Of a stretch of 64,000 nucleotides of DNA, positions 8,826 through 17,677 are shown in pieces. Where the stretch lies: the NCBI GenBank assembly GCA_013214575.1, contig JABSSD010000119.1, positions 1-64,000 of the forward strand. The letters are read 5' to 3'. The position numbers and the translations under genes are program-made. Each line of letters begins with the position of its first letter. Positions within the stretch are counted from its first letter, which is position 1. The stretch is from Paracoccaceae bacterium (GTDB taxonomy: Bacteria; Pseudomonadota; Alphaproteobacteria; Rhodobacterales; Rhodobacteraceae). The notes beneath the pieces are model-generated. The model was not told the DNA's origin, did not search any database, and worked only from the letters and a program-made list of their open reading frames with translations.

Positions 8826-9692
8826 ATGACGACGCCAGAGATTTCATTTGAATTTTTCCCACCGAAAAACCTCGAGGGGTCTTTTCGCCTGTGGGACACC
8901 ATGCAAGTGCTATCGCCTCTGGAGCCACGCTTTGTCTCAGTGACCTATGGCGCTGGCGGCACCACCCGCGATTTGACCCGCGACGCGGTGGCGACCCTGC
9001 ATAAATCCTCGGGGCTGAATGTTGCCGCCCACCTGACCTGCGTCGATGCCACCCGCACTGAGACACTGGAGATTGCCGACCGGTTTGCCACGGCCGGGGT
9101 GAAAGATATCGTTGCCCTGCGCGGCGATCCACCAAAAGGCTCTGGCGGCTTCACCCCCCATCCCGATGGCTTTGCCAATTCCGTCGAGTTGATCGAAGCA
9201 CTGGCGGAAACCGGCAGGTTCAACATCCGCGTCGGCGCCTATCCCGACTGCCACCCCGAGGCAGCCAATTCGGATGCTGACGTGGACTGGCTAAAGCGCA
9301 AAATTGACGCCGGCGCCAGCGAAGCACTGACCCAGTTTTTCTTTGAAGCGGAGACCTTCTTTCGGTTTCGCGACAAATGCGCCAAAGCAGGCATTGACCA
9401 TGTTCTGACCCCCGGCATTCTGCCAATCGAGAACTGGAAAGGCACGCGTAATTTTGCCAAACGCTGCGGCACCGTGATCCCGGCCTGGGTCGACGCGGCC
9501 TTTGACAAGGCTATTCGCGATGACCGCGAGGAATTGCTGGCGACGGCGATCTGCACCGAACTGTGCTCAGACCTGCTCGATGGTGGCGTTGACAAGCTGC
9601 ATTTCTACACCATGAACCGACCCGAGTTGACCCGTGACGTCTGCCACGCATTGGGGGTTGTTCCCAAAGTGTCGCTGGAGAACGTGGCGTAA
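8826..9692 (+). CDS. metF: MetF, methylenetetrahydrofolate reductase
   Basis: The 288-residue TIM-barrel flavoprotein reduces 5,10-methylene-THF to 5-methyl-THF, the methyl donor for methionine synthesis. It begins with SFEFFPPKN (about residues 6-14), the usual MetF start, and carries VTYGAGG (38-44), ALRGDPP (about 98) and HFYTMNRPE near the end, where substrate and FAD are bound. Length is normal. The start at 8826 follows AGGAGACG. Its divergence from the MetR-like gene suggests regulation by homocysteine. Confidence 0.95.
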   Translation: MTTPEISFEFFPPKNLEGSFRLWDTMQVLSPLEPRFVSVTYGAGGTTRDLTRDAVATLHKSSGLNVAAHLTCVDATRTETLEIADRFATAGVKDIVALRGDPPKGSGGFTPHPDGFANSVELIEALAETGRFNIRVGAYPDCHPEAANSDADVDWLKRKIDAGASEALTQFFFEAETFFRFRDKCAKAGIDHVLTPGILPIENWKGTRNFAKRCGTVIPAWVDAAFDKAIRDDREELLATAICTELCSDLLDGGVDKLHFYTMNRPELTRDVCHALGVVPKVSLENVA

Positions 9693-9744
9693 ATCTTGCC
9701 GAGGATTGATCGCGTTCCTAGGGTCCGCCCAAAAGGAACGCGAC

Positions 9745-10236
9745 ATGTATTTTGCACAGTCTCCAGATGACTTACTGAAACCCAGGCAGATTGCCGAAAT
9801 GTCGGGGCTGGAATTCATGACCGCCATGCGGGACGGATCGCTCGCCGGTCCGCCGATCGCCAAGACCCTGAACTATCAATTGCATAGCGTTGAAATGGGC
9901 CGGGTGGTCTTTCGCGGCACGCCAGAGTTTTCCAGCACCAACCCGCTGGGAACGGTGCATGGGGGCTGGTACGGCACCCTGCTGGACAGTGCCATGGCTT
10001 GTGCTGTCATGACCGGCGTCCCCAAGGGCTCAGTCTATACGACGCTGGAATATAAAATCAACATTCTGAGGTCCATTCCGCTGGGCATGATGGTTGATTG
10101 TTTCGGCGTCACCGAGCACGTCGGTCGCTCAACCGGGGTTGCGCGGGGGGGAATTCGTGGCGTTGAAGACGGCAAGCTATACGCAACCGGGTCGACCACT
10201 TGTATTATCATGAACATGTCTGGCGCAAAACGCTGA
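9745..10236 (+). CDS. PaaI-type hotdog thioesterase
   Basis: The 163-residue protein shows the hotdog-fold signature NPLGTVHGGWYGTLLDSA (about 70-87), where the HGG turn places the catalytic region of PaaI-family acyl-CoA thioesterases. The substrate is not predictable; relatives hydrolyse phenylacetyl-CoA and medium-chain acyl-CoAs. I set the start at 9745, preceded by AAGGAACG. The longer in-frame extension overlaps metF and looks unlike protein. It lies 52 bases after metF and could be co-transcribed. Confidence 0.82.
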   Translation: MYFAQSPDDLLKPRQIAEMSGLEFMTAMRDGSLAGPPIAKTLNYQLHSVEMGRVVFRGTPEFSSTNPLGTVHGGWYGTLLDSAMACAVMTGVPKGSVYTTLEYKINILRSIPLGMMVDCFGVTEHVGRSTGVARGGIRGVEDGKLYATGSTTCIIMNMSGAKR

Positions 10237-10263
10237 CGCCGGGGGCCGCTGGAAGGGTTTGAA

Positions 10264-10288
10264 GATGAGTATTTTCAGCAAAAAGAAA
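10264..10288 (+). repeat. AT-rich 3' motif, variant I (copy b)
   Basis: GAGTATTTTCAGCAAAAAGA lies 28 bases after the thioesterase stop, in the same orientation. Confidence 0.65.
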
Positions 10289-10388
10289 CTGTAACAGGAT
10301 CAATTGGGGATCGGTGACGATTTGAGCCTGTGAAGTCACGTCGGCAAGGGCCACAGCAGGGTCAGCATATGGGGTCAGAATTTAGGGG

Positions 10389-11462
10389 TCAGCGGGCGAC
10401 CTTGGATCTCAACGCCCGCAACCCGGTGGCTTTTGACACAGGGCTGTTTCCAACACTGCTGTGAAGTCGTTCACTGCGATCTAGGCCAACGCGGCGGCGG
10501 CCACGCTGCAAAAAGACCTTACCCCATCCGCGCCAAGTCCCCACAGAGGGGGCCGTAGGATCAACCGGAAACTGCAAGCGCCAGTTTCCGGGCAGCGGCA
10601 AGCCGCAGTTTTCGGCTTTTTCCAACATCCAAACCAAGGACAGATTGGCCAGCGGCCGCGCCGCTTCGTACCCGCCCAATTGGCCGCCAATATCGCCATG
10701 TGCGCCCCGAAACCAGACCTGTTCCACATGCCCGTGCCAGCCAGAGGGACAGTCCCAGAGCACCGGTTCAAACACCTGTCTGGTTTCATCCAGTGCCAGT
10801 GCCTGAAAGCCATTGCAAATATTGTGCCCCAGCTGGTGGTTGTGAAACGCGTGCCGCGATTCTGCCCAGCGCCACAACAGTGGCAACCGCAGGCCCAGCG
10901 CCTTGACCGTTTCCCACACGCCGATCATTTCAATATCAGCCGACGGGTGGCAAAAGGCGCGGCTAAATTGCGATGATACCTCGCTCCCCTCGCCCTGATA
11001 ATGGCGATAGGCAGTGCGGATATTGCGGACAGTGGCATGTTCAGCCTTGAGCAATCCAACCTGGTCAATCACTCCGGCCAGCGATCGCACCGCATAGGCC
11101 CCGCGCGAATACCCGATCAGGTAAATCCGGTCGCCGGGGCGATACCGTGAGGCCAGATAGCCATAGGCCCGGCGGATCTGCCTGTTGATGCCGCGCCCCG
11201 TCATCACATCCAGTGTTTTGCGCCAGTTGGACCATTGGATCCCGGCTTCGTAGAACACCGAAACCTTGCCCCCCATCTGGCGGCACAGTTGATAGGTTTT
11301 GCCTGCGTGGGTTTCCTGCCCCGGCTCGAGTGTTGACATGGTTCCGTCCAGGATAATCACATGAGCCCGCGGCCCGCGCATCTTGGTTTCGCCGGAATGC
11401 TCTGACCGTAATGGCCGCCCCAACCATCCGATGATCCGCTTGCTCAGCTGTGTTAAAAACAT
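10389..11462 (-). CDS. DUF2235 alpha/beta-hydrolase-like protein
   Basis: The 357-residue protein belongs to DUF2235, the fold of Tle1-type phospholipase effectors. VIILDGTMS near residue 35 is the conserved start of the domain, and YLIGYSRGAYAVRSLAG (about 117-133) carries the G-x-S-x-G nucleophile elbow with the RGA extension typical of the family. No type VI secretion genes, VgrG or immunity gene are nearby, so an effector role is not supported. Most alphaproteobacterial relatives stand alone and have no known substrate. An internal ATG at 11381 would remove 27 non-conserved residues and is an alternative start. Confidence 0.75.
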   Translation of the reverse strand: MFLTQLSKRIIGWLGRPLRSEHSGETKMRGPRAHVIILDGTMSTLEPGQETHAGKTYQLCRQMGGKVSVFYEAGIQWSNWRKTLDVMTGRGINRQIRRAYGYLASRYRPGDRIYLIGYSRGAYAVRSLAGVIDQVGLLKAEHATVRNIRTAYRHYQGEGSEVSSQFSRAFCHPSADIEMIGVWETVKALGLRLPLLWRWAESRHAFHNHQLGHNICNGFQALALDETRQVFEPVLWDCPSGWHGHVEQVWFRGAHGDIGGQLGGYEAARPLANLSLVWMLEKAENCGLPLPGNWRLQFPVDPTAPSVGTWRGWGKVFLQRGRRRVGLDRSERLHSSVGNSPVSKATGLRALRSKVAR

Positions 11463-11909
11463 TCCTCACCACTTTCCATTGCTCCGGAGAAGTCCGATTA
11501 TTGGCTCCTCCGACACACCGGGGCGTTACGATCCAGGCCCGGAACACCCGCCCTTCGGCCTGCAGCTCGGGTGGGAAACCATGACCAATGCCACCATTGT
11601 CGCCAGACTTGTTAGCCCTCTTTGCGCTGACAATGAGGTAAATCAAATCCCAGGTGGGTCCAACGCCAATACCGGTAGCGGCACCTGCCAGCTGGGATGG
11701 CCAATTGGTCGAGTCTCAGATCGTCTACGTCCCTTGCCTGAACAACGTCACCCAAAATGCTTTCGATTTCGTAACAACAGCACCCGCGGAGCCGTGGAAT
11801 TTCCTGCCCTCAGGCGCATGGGGAGCACCAGAGGCTCAATCGGGGCATTCCCCCGGTATTGAGCCCCGTCATTGAACCGTCAACGAGCCCGCTGTGGGGA
11901 GAAACCGGA
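11463..11909. other. Intergenic region without a recognisable gene
   Basis: This 447-base stretch lies between two minus-strand genes. Several short open frames exist (for example plus strand 11654-11875, 73 residues), but none has a ribosome site or a protein pattern that I recognise. GGAGGAGCC and an opposing GGACTTCTCC at about 11483-11511 could form a weak stem. The segment may hold the promoter of the DUF2235 gene, and possibly decayed coding sequence. Confidence 0.4.
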
Positions 11910-13061
11910 TTATCCGGGGGGTGTTCCACTCAGCTCGATAACCGTGGCGATATCTGACAGCCCGTAGCCGTTGAACTGGGTACTCATCGCCGAGGAATAG
12001 GCGCCCAAGCCCGGAATCAGCACATAGTCCCCAACCTGAGCATCCTGCGCCAAAGGCAACCCATCGGGCAACCGATCCAGGCTGTCGCAGGTTGGCCCAA
12101 ACACCACCCGCGGCGTTGCCTTGGCGCTGCGGTGAACGCCATTGCCGGCGACAACGCAAACTCGCCCCGGCAGGCCCATGTCCCGGATATCAACCATACC
12201 GCCATAAATACCGTCGTTCAGGTAGACCACGTCTCCGCCTTTGCGCAGGCCCTTAATCCGCGCCGCCAATGTGAAGGCTTCGGAGACCATGGCGCGCCCT
12301 GGTTCGCAGATCAGCAGAGGCTGGTCAGGGCCAAATCCCCGTCTCGCGGCCTGCCCGATGGCGTCAAAGGCCTGTTCCAGGTTCGGCGCCACGCCGTCGC
12401 GATTGGCGGCAAACCCACCGCCGACATTCAAGCGGGAAATCTTGACCCCTGCGGCCTCACAGATCCGGCTGGCTTCGCCCAGGTATTCAACCCAGGCATT
12501 TGGATCCTCACATTGTGTTCCGGGGTGGAAACACAGGGACGGCACCCAGCCCGCCTCCGCCACCCGCTGCAATAGATCCGCCGCCTCAGCAGGCGACGCG
12601 CCGAATTTGCTGCCAAAATCATAGGCCGCACCAGAGACCGGCAGGGCAAACCGCACCGCGATCTCGCAGCTGCGCGGCACATCTGCCAGTTTGTCCAGCT
12701 CACTCAGCTCATCCACCGACCAGCTGGCAACGCCATTTGATATACCAGCCTGCACCTCGGCCTGCGATCGGACAGGATTGTTGTAATGCATCACTGCGGT
12801 CGGGCTGGCGGCCCGCACCGCTGCCATCTCTCCGGGGGAGGCAACGTCGAAGGTTTCGATGCCGGCGGCCACCAGATTGGACAGCACTGCCGGATGTGGG
12901 TTGGCCTTGACCGCATAGGTCACCAAGCCTGGAAATCCGGCCTGAAACCGGGCTGCAGTCTGATGCAAAACGCGCGGCGAAAAATAGAGGATCGGGAGAT
13001 CAGGTTGATGCCGCGCCAGATGGGTCTCAGGGTCATGCCATAGGGCGGGAATATGCTGCAT
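11910..13061 (-). CDS. Ornithine/lysine decarboxylase-like, fold-type III PLP enzyme
   Basis: The 383-residue enzyme has the alanine-racemase-like barrel of eukaryotic-type ornithine decarboxylases. YAVKANPHP (about 49-57) holds the PLP lysine, HPGTQC (about 179) follows the barrel strand, LNVGGGF (about 212) binds phosphate, CEPGRAMV (about 250) contacts PLP and GPTCDSLD (about 325) supplies the catalytic Cys-Asp from the partner subunit. It should make putrescine or cadaverine. GAGG lies nine bases before the start. It is divergent from an Lrp-family gene, with a perfect palindrome between them. Confidence 0.9.
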   Translation of the reverse strand: MQHIPALWHDPETHLARHQPDLPILYFSPRVLHQTAARFQAGFPGLVTYAVKANPHPAVLSNLVAAGIETFDVASPGEMAAVRAASPTAVMHYNNPVRSQAEVQAGISNGVASWSVDELSELDKLADVPRSCEIAVRFALPVSGAAYDFGSKFGASPAEAADLLQRVAEAGWVPSLCFHPGTQCEDPNAWVEYLGEASRICEAAGVKISRLNVGGGFAANRDGVAPNLEQAFDAIGQAARRGFGPDQPLLICEPGRAMVSEAFTLAARIKGLRKGGDVVYLNDGIYGGMVDIRDMGLPGRVCVVAGNGVHRSAKATPRVVFGPTCDSLDRLPDGLPLAQDAQVGDYVLIPGLGAYSSAMSTQFNGYGLSDIATVIELSGTPPG

Positions 13062-13133
13062 CTCAAAAGCCTCACTGTTTTCCCTTAGAAAACATCAATT
13101 TCCCGTCGAAATCCCCCTGCAGACCGCCTATAA

Positions 13134-13151
13134 TGACGAAAATATTCGTCA
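13134..13151. promoter_or_regulatory. Perfect palindrome in the decarboxylase/Lrp divergent promoter
   Basis: TGACGAA-AATA-TTCGTCA is an 18-base perfect inverted repeat, 17 bases before the Lrp-family start and 73 bases before the decarboxylase start. A TATAAT-like hexamer overlaps its left edge at 13129-13134. It is the natural candidate operator for the adjacent regulator. Confidence 0.6.
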
Positions 13152-13167
13152 CCATGTCAGGTTACCC

Positions 13168-13599
13168 ATGCAAAACGCCGATACCGATGAGAAACTCATT
13201 GCGCTACTGCGCGAAAACGCCCGCCGCCCGGTGGCCGATCTGGCACGTCAGCTGGGGCTCGCGCGTACAACTGTGCAGGCCCGCATTGAACGGCTTGAAA
13301 GCAGCGGCGTGATTTCCGGCTATACCCTGCGGGCCACAGCGGCCACCCGCCCCCCCCTTCAGGCCACAGTGCTGATTTCGATCGAACCCCGCTCGGGGCC
13401 AGACGTGCTTTCGCGGCTGCACAGTCTTTCCGGTGTTCAGGTTGTGCATACCACCTCAGGGCGGTTCGACCTGCTGGCGCAGGTTGTCGCGCAAACCACC
13501 GCCGAGTTGGACGAAACCATCGACCGCATCGGCGAGGCGCGCGGGGTCAAATCTTCGGAGAGCCTGATCCATCTCGCCACCAAGCTGGATCGCACCTGA
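13168..13599 (+). CDS. Lrp/AsnC-family transcriptional regulator
   Basis: This 143-residue protein has a winged-helix domain (about 5-55; VADLARQLGLARTTVQARI) and a RAM domain (about 65-135). It is distinct in sequence from the PutR homologue at the left of the window. Its divergence from the decarboxylase gene suggests that it controls diamine synthesis in response to an amino acid, perhaps ornithine, lysine or arginine; that is inference. The start at 13168 overlaps no other gene and lies directly after the palindrome. Confidence 0.88.
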   Translation: MQNADTDEKLIALLRENARRPVADLARQLGLARTTVQARIERLESSGVISGYTLRATAATRPPLQATVLISIEPRSGPDVLSRLHSLSGVQVVHTTSGRFDLLAQVVAQTTAELDETIDRIGEARGVKSSESLIHLATKLDRT

Positions 13600-13641
13600 C
13601 CCGTACAACCCATCCATGGCGAAATTCAAATCAACCTTAAA

Positions 13642-13667
13642 GTTGAGTACTTAAAGCAAAAAGAAGT
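13642..13667 (+). repeat. AT-rich 3' motif, variant I (copy c)
   Basis: GAGTACTTAAAGCAAAAAGA lies 43 bases after the Lrp-family stop and points the same way as that gene. Confidence 0.6.
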
Positions 13668-13812
13668 CAGTAACGCTTTATTGGGGTAAATGTGGCATTA
13701 AGATCATGCGGTACAGGCTGGAGAGCCGATGGCCGTGCAAAGAGAAGCCGCCCGTCTGTGCCCTGGCCAATGGCCATCTATCAGTCGGGCGCACTCTTAT
13801 GTGTCCTGCGTG

Positions 13813-13840
13813 TATTTCTTTTTGCCCAAAATACTCAAAA
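13813..13840 (-). repeat. AT-rich 3' motif, variant I (copy d)
   Basis: The minus strand reads GAGTATTTTGGGCAAAAAGA. It does not follow a minus-strand gene. It lies about 120 bases before valS and points away from it. Confidence 0.65.
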
Positions 13841-13960
13841 TCCCGCATTCTCCCTTTATATCGCCGGTGCGGCTCACACAATGCCGGTCCTCCCTTCCCC
13901 TTGGCGCGCCTATTCGCTAAGGGAAACCCCAACCAAAGACACCTATTCAGGACGATGCGC

Positions 13961-16900
13961 ATGGCGATGGAAAAGACATTCAACGCGGCCGAAGCCGAAG
14001 ACCGGCTGTATAAGGCCTGGGAAGCGGCCGGCTGTTTCAAGGCTGGCGCCAATGCCAAGCCCGGCGCCTCTTCTTTCTCGATCATGATCCCACCGCCCAA
14101 TGTGACCGGCGTTTTGCACATGGGCCATGCCTTCAACAACACCCTGCAGGACATCCTGACCCGCTGGAAGCGCATGCAGGGCTATGACACCCTGTGGCAG
14201 CCCGGCACCGACCATGCGGGTATCGCAACCCAAATGGTGGTGGAGCGTGAACTGGCCAAAGAGGGCAAGAAACGGACCGATTTCACTCGTGAGGAGTTCC
14301 TGAGCAAGATCTGGGCCTGGAAAGAGCAATCCGGCGGCACCATTGTCGAGCAGCTCAAACGCCTCGGCGCCTCCTGTGACTTTGAGCGCACCGCCTTCAC
14401 CATGTCCGGGGCCCATGGCGACACCCGCGTGGGCCACGAAAACTCGCCCAACTTCCACGACGCCGTGATCAAGGTCTTTGTGGAGATGTACAACAAGGGG
14501 CTGATCTATCGCGGCAAGCGGCTGGTCAACTGGGACCCGCATTTTGAGACCGCGATTTCAGATCTTGAGGTCGAGAACATCGAGACCCCGGGTCACATGT
14601 GGCACTTCAAGTACCCCTTGGCTGGTGGCGCCACATATGAGTATTTGGAAAAAGATGAAGAGGGCAATGTCACCTTCCGCGAGGAACGTGATTATATCTC
14701 GATTGCCACCACCCGGCCCGAAACCATGCTGGGCGACGGCGCGGTGGCAGTGCACCCTTCGGATGAACGTTACGCGCCCATCGTAGGTATGCTCTGTGAA
14801 ATCCCGGTTGGCCCCAAGGCGCAGCGACGCCTGATCCCGATCATCACCGATGAATACCCGGACAAAGACTTCGGCTCTGGCGCGGTGAAAATTACCGGTG
14901 CACATGACTTCAACGATTATCAGGTCGCCAAGCGTTGCGGCATTCCGATGTATAATCTGATGGACACACGCGCCAATATGCGCAGCGATGGCGCGCCCTA
15001 TGTGGACGAGGCAGCAGAAGCGCAGGCCATCGCAAGTGGCGAGGCGAAATTCACCATAGCCAGCATTGCCGCGATGAACCTGGTGCCTGAGGAATACCGC
15101 GGCATGGACCGGTTTGAGGCGCGCAAAGCAGTGATCGCCGACATCACGTCTGAGGGTCTAGCGGTGATGCAAACCGTGACCAAGATCGTAAAGGACGAAG
15201 ACGGTAACGAAACCGAGGTCACCGAGACCATTCCTTACGTCGAGAACAAGCCGATCATGCAGCCATTCGGTGACCGCTCCAAGGTGGTGATCGAACCAAT
15301 GCTGACCGACCAGTGGTTTGTGGAGACCGACAAGATTGTCGGCCCGGCGCTGGACGCAGTGAAAAACGGCGACATAAAGATCATCCCCGAGAGCGGTGAA
15401 AAGGTCTATTATCACTGGCTGGAAAACATTGAGCCCTGGTGCATCTCGCGCCAACTCTGGTGGGGCCATCAGATCCCGGTTTGGTATGGACCTACTTTAG
15501 AGGAATTGCAGGCTTGCCCGGAAAACACAGGGCGCATGATGCACAATTTGTCAGGTGGTCGGTTCTTCGTTGGCGCTACAGAGAAGCAGGTTCGCGAAAA
15601 AGCAGTAGAATACTACGGGTCCGAAACGGATATTGGCTTCTATTTTGACGGCGTAGACGAAGATCGCGCTCCTTCTGATTTCCAGCCCGCGTATCGATAT
15701 GGGAAAAGTCGTAATTTTCCTCTGTATGATGAAAACAGAGAAAAATTCTATTCAGGCGAAAAGTATGCTCAACTAACTCGCGATCCCGACGTGCTCGACA
15801 CCTGGTTCTCCTCCGGCCTCTGGCCGATCGGCACCCTCGGCTGGCCCGAAGACACCGAGGAGATGAAACGCTATTTCCCCACCTCGACCCTGATCACCGG
15901 CCAGGACATCCTGTTCTTCTGGGTGGCGCGGATGATCATGATGCAGATGGCGGTTCTCTCAGATCGCCCGGTGGCCGAGAAAATCCCGTTTGACACCGTC
16001 TACCTGCATGGTCTGGTGCGCGACGCCAAGGGTAAGAAGATGTCAAAATCCACCGGCAACGTGGTCGATCCGCTGGTGATCATTGACGAGTTCGGCGCCG
16101 ACGCGCTGCGCTTTACCAATGCGGCGATGGCCTCGATTGGCGGCGTGCTCAAGCTCGACATGAAACGCATCGAGGGCTACCGTAACTTCGTCACCAAGAT
16201 CTGGCAGGCCTGCTCCTACGGCGACAGCCAAATTGACGCGTTCAGTGCCACCCGTGGCGCCAATCCACCCAAGGCCAGCCTGCCGCTGAACCGCTGGATC
16301 ATCGGTGAGATCGCCAAGCTGCGCGAAGAGGTCGATAGCGCATTTGAGGCCTACCGCTTCAACGATGCCGCCAATGCGCTCTACGCCTTCTTCTGGAACA
16401 GCTTCTGTGCCCGTTATCTGGAGTTCACCAAGCCGATCTTCTTTGGTGATGATCAGGCGGCCAAGGATGAAACCCAGGCGACCTATGCCTGGGCCATCGA
16501 CCAGGCGCTGATCCTGATGCACCCAATCATGCCCTTCGTGACCGAGGAAATCTGGAACGTGACTTTGGGGCGTGGTGTCTCAACAAAAGACCCGGCGCAG
16601 ATGCTGGTGCACGCCAGTTGGCCCACCTACAGTGCCGCCGATCTGGTCGACCCGGAGGCCGAGCGCGAGATGTCCTGGGTGATTGCGGTGATCGACAACA
16701 TCCGCTCGGCCCGCGCCCAGCTGAACGTGCCGGCCGGGGCCAAGGTGCCAATGCTGGTGACCGAGATTGACGCCGCCGGTCAGGCCTATTGGGACCGCAA
16801 TGGCGAGCTGATTAAACGCTTTGCCCGTATTGAGAGCCTGGAGCAGGCCGAGACCCTGCCCAAGGGCTGTATCTCGATCGGCGCACCGGGGGCCTCCTTT

Positions 16901-17134
16901 GCGCTACCTCTGGCCGACATCATTGATGTTGCAGCAGAAAAAGCCCGCCAGGAAAAGAACCTGAACAAGCTGATGAAAGAGCTGGGCGGCTTGCGCGGCC
17001 GGTTGAAGAACCCCAAGTTCGCCGATTCTGCTCCGGCTGAGGTGGTGGCAGAAACCCGCGCCAATCTGGTCTTGCGCGAAGAGGAAGAGGCCCAGATCAA
17101 AGAGGCTTTGGCGCGCCTGTCTGAAATCGGCTAA
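13961..17134 (+). CDS. valS: ValS, valyl-tRNA synthetase
   Basis: The 1057-residue class Ia synthetase charges tRNA-Val. The HIGH-like HMGH is at 53-56 and KMSKS at 693-697; editing-domain, tRNA-binding and C-terminal coiled-coil regions are present. The start at 13961 has AGGA eight bases upstream; nearby alternatives are 13955 and 13967. A block at about 15481-15780, between GHQIPVWYG and DPDVLDTWF in the catalytic core, has about 46% G+C by hand count, against 58-70% in the flanking 60-base lines. It encodes an atypical segment but keeps the frame open. All catalytic motifs outside it are normal. Confidence 0.97.
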   Translation: MAMEKTFNAAEAEDRLYKAWEAAGCFKAGANAKPGASSFSIMIPPPNVTGVLHMGHAFNNTLQDILTRWKRMQGYDTLWQPGTDHAGIATQMVVERELAKEGKKRTDFTREEFLSKIWAWKEQSGGTIVEQLKRLGASCDFERTAFTMSGAHGDTRVGHENSPNFHDAVIKVFVEMYNKGLIYRGKRLVNWDPHFETAISDLEVENIETPGHMWHFKYPLAGGATYEYLEKDEEGNVTFREERDYISIATTRPETMLGDGAVAVHPSDERYAPIVGMLCEIPVGPKAQRRLIPIITDEYPDKDFGSGAVKITGAHDFNDYQVAKRCGIPMYNLMDTRANMRSDGAPYVDEAAEAQAIASGEAKFTIASIAAMNLVPEEYRGMDRFEARKAVIADITSEGLAVMQTVTKIVKDEDGNETEVTETIPYVENKPIMQPFGDRSKVVIEPMLTDQWFVETDKIVGPALDAVKNGDIKIIPESGEKVYYHWLENIEPWCISRQLWWGHQIPVWYGPTLEELQACPENTGRMMHNLSGGRFFVGATEKQVREKAVEYYGSETDIGFYFDGVDEDRAPSDFQPAYRYGKSRNFPLYDENREKFYSGEKYAQLTRDPDVLDTWFSSGLWPIGTLGWPEDTEEMKRYFPTSTLITGQDILFFWVARMIMMQMAVLSDRPVAEKIPFDTVYLHGLVRDAKGKKMSKSTGNVVDPLVIIDEFGADALRFTNAAMASIGGVLKLDMKRIEGYRNFVTKIWQACSYGDSQIDAFSATRGANPPKASLPLNRWIIGEIAKLREEVDSAFEAYRFNDAANALYAFFWNSFCARYLEFTKPIFFGDDQAAKDETQATYAWAIDQALILMHPIMPFVTEEIWNVTLGRGVSTKDPAQMLVHASWPTYSAADLVDPEAEREMSWVIAVIDNIRSARAQLNVPAGAKVPMLVTEIDAAGQAYWDRNGELIKRFARIESLEQAETLPKGCISIGAPGASFALPLADIIDVAAEKARQEKNLNKLMKELGGLRGRLKNPKFADSAPAEVVAETRANLVLREEEEAQIKEALARLSEIG

Positions 17135-17149
17135 GACCAGCCATAGCCG

Positions 17150-17184
17150 CCAAATACACCCGTCTCTCTGGCGGGTGTATTTGG
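17150..17184 (+). terminator. Hairpin downstream of valS
   Basis: CCAAATACACCCG and CGGGTGTATTTGG form a perfect 13-bp stem with a nine-base loop, starting 15 bases after the valS stop. There is no long T run after it, so it may be a terminator or an mRNA 3' stabiliser. Confidence 0.7.
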
Positions 17185-17220
17185 GTGGGCGCAGGAGACA
17201 AAATCGAACAGGACTGATTG

Positions 17221-17248
17221 GTGTAGGGTGTGTGCTTGCACGCACCGG
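17221..17248 (+). repeat. GC-rich palindromic repeat, copy 3
   Basis: This is a full-length copy with one change from the consensus core (GTGTGTGCTTGCACGCAC), located between the valS hairpin and the DUF1330 gene. Confidence 0.8.
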
Positions 17249-17347
17249 GATCGACCAACCGTGATACGGGGAAAAAATGTTCAAGCAACTCATTGATATG
17301 CACACAAATTTGTTCCAGCCTGCAGCCAGCAATTAGGGGAGAGACCG

Positions 17348-17641
17348 ATGACAAAAGGATATTGGGTTGCACATGTCGATGTGGATGACATGCAGCGCTA
17401 CAAAGATTATGTCGCCGCCAATGCGGCGCCCTTTGCCGAATACGGTGCCCGATTTCTGGTACGGGGTGGCACCAAAGAAGTCCGCGAGGGTCAGACCCGG
17501 GCGCGCACCGTGGTGATCGAGTTCAAGGATTTTGCAACGGCCAAGGCCTGTTACGACTCTGTCGCCTATCAAGATGCCAAGGCCCTGCGTGATCCGGTTT
17601 CCAAAGGCGACATGGAGATCATTGAAGGTTATGATGGATAG
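17348..17641 (+). CDS. DUF1330 family protein
   Basis: The 97-residue protein belongs to DUF1330, a dimeric ferredoxin-like alpha/beta fold. Typical features are the N-terminal YWVAHVDV strand, the YKDYVAANAAPFAEYGARFLVRGG stretch around residues 18-41 and the VVIEFKDFATAKACYDS stretch. The family's biochemical role is unknown. GGGGAGA precedes the start. It stands between valS and the TerB-like operon. Confidence 0.85.
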   Translation: MTKGYWVAHVDVDDMQRYKDYVAANAAPFAEYGARFLVRGGTKEVREGQTRARTVVIEFKDFATAKACYDSVAYQDAKALRDPVSKGDMEIIEGYDG

Positions 17642-17677
17642 GCCGCCTGTGACTGGCCAAGTATTTCGGAGTGCCCC

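Larger units (their letters stand above)
13600..13960. other. Intergenic region upstream of valS with two AT-rich motif copies
   Basis: This 361-base stretch holds no gene that I can support; the minus-strand frame here is a shadow of valS. It contains two copies of the AT-rich motif in opposite orientations, at 13642-13667 (plus) and 13813-13840 (minus). The valS promoter must lie here, but no clear hexamers stand out. Confidence 0.5.

Noticed and set aside
10359-10392. Three GGGTCAG copies spaced 13-14 bases apart
   Set aside because: The unit is only seven bases, the spacing is irregular and the last copy overlaps the DUF2235 stop. It is too short to claim a repeat array or binding-site cluster.
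10389-11462. DUF2235 protein as a type VI secretion effector
   Set aside because: No VgrG, PAAR, adaptor or immunity gene is adjacent, so the fold alone does not justify the call.
13678-14175. 165-codon minus-strand frame overlapping the start of valS
   Set aside because: Most of it lies antisense to valS and the rest crosses an AT-rich motif; there is no domain or ribosome site.
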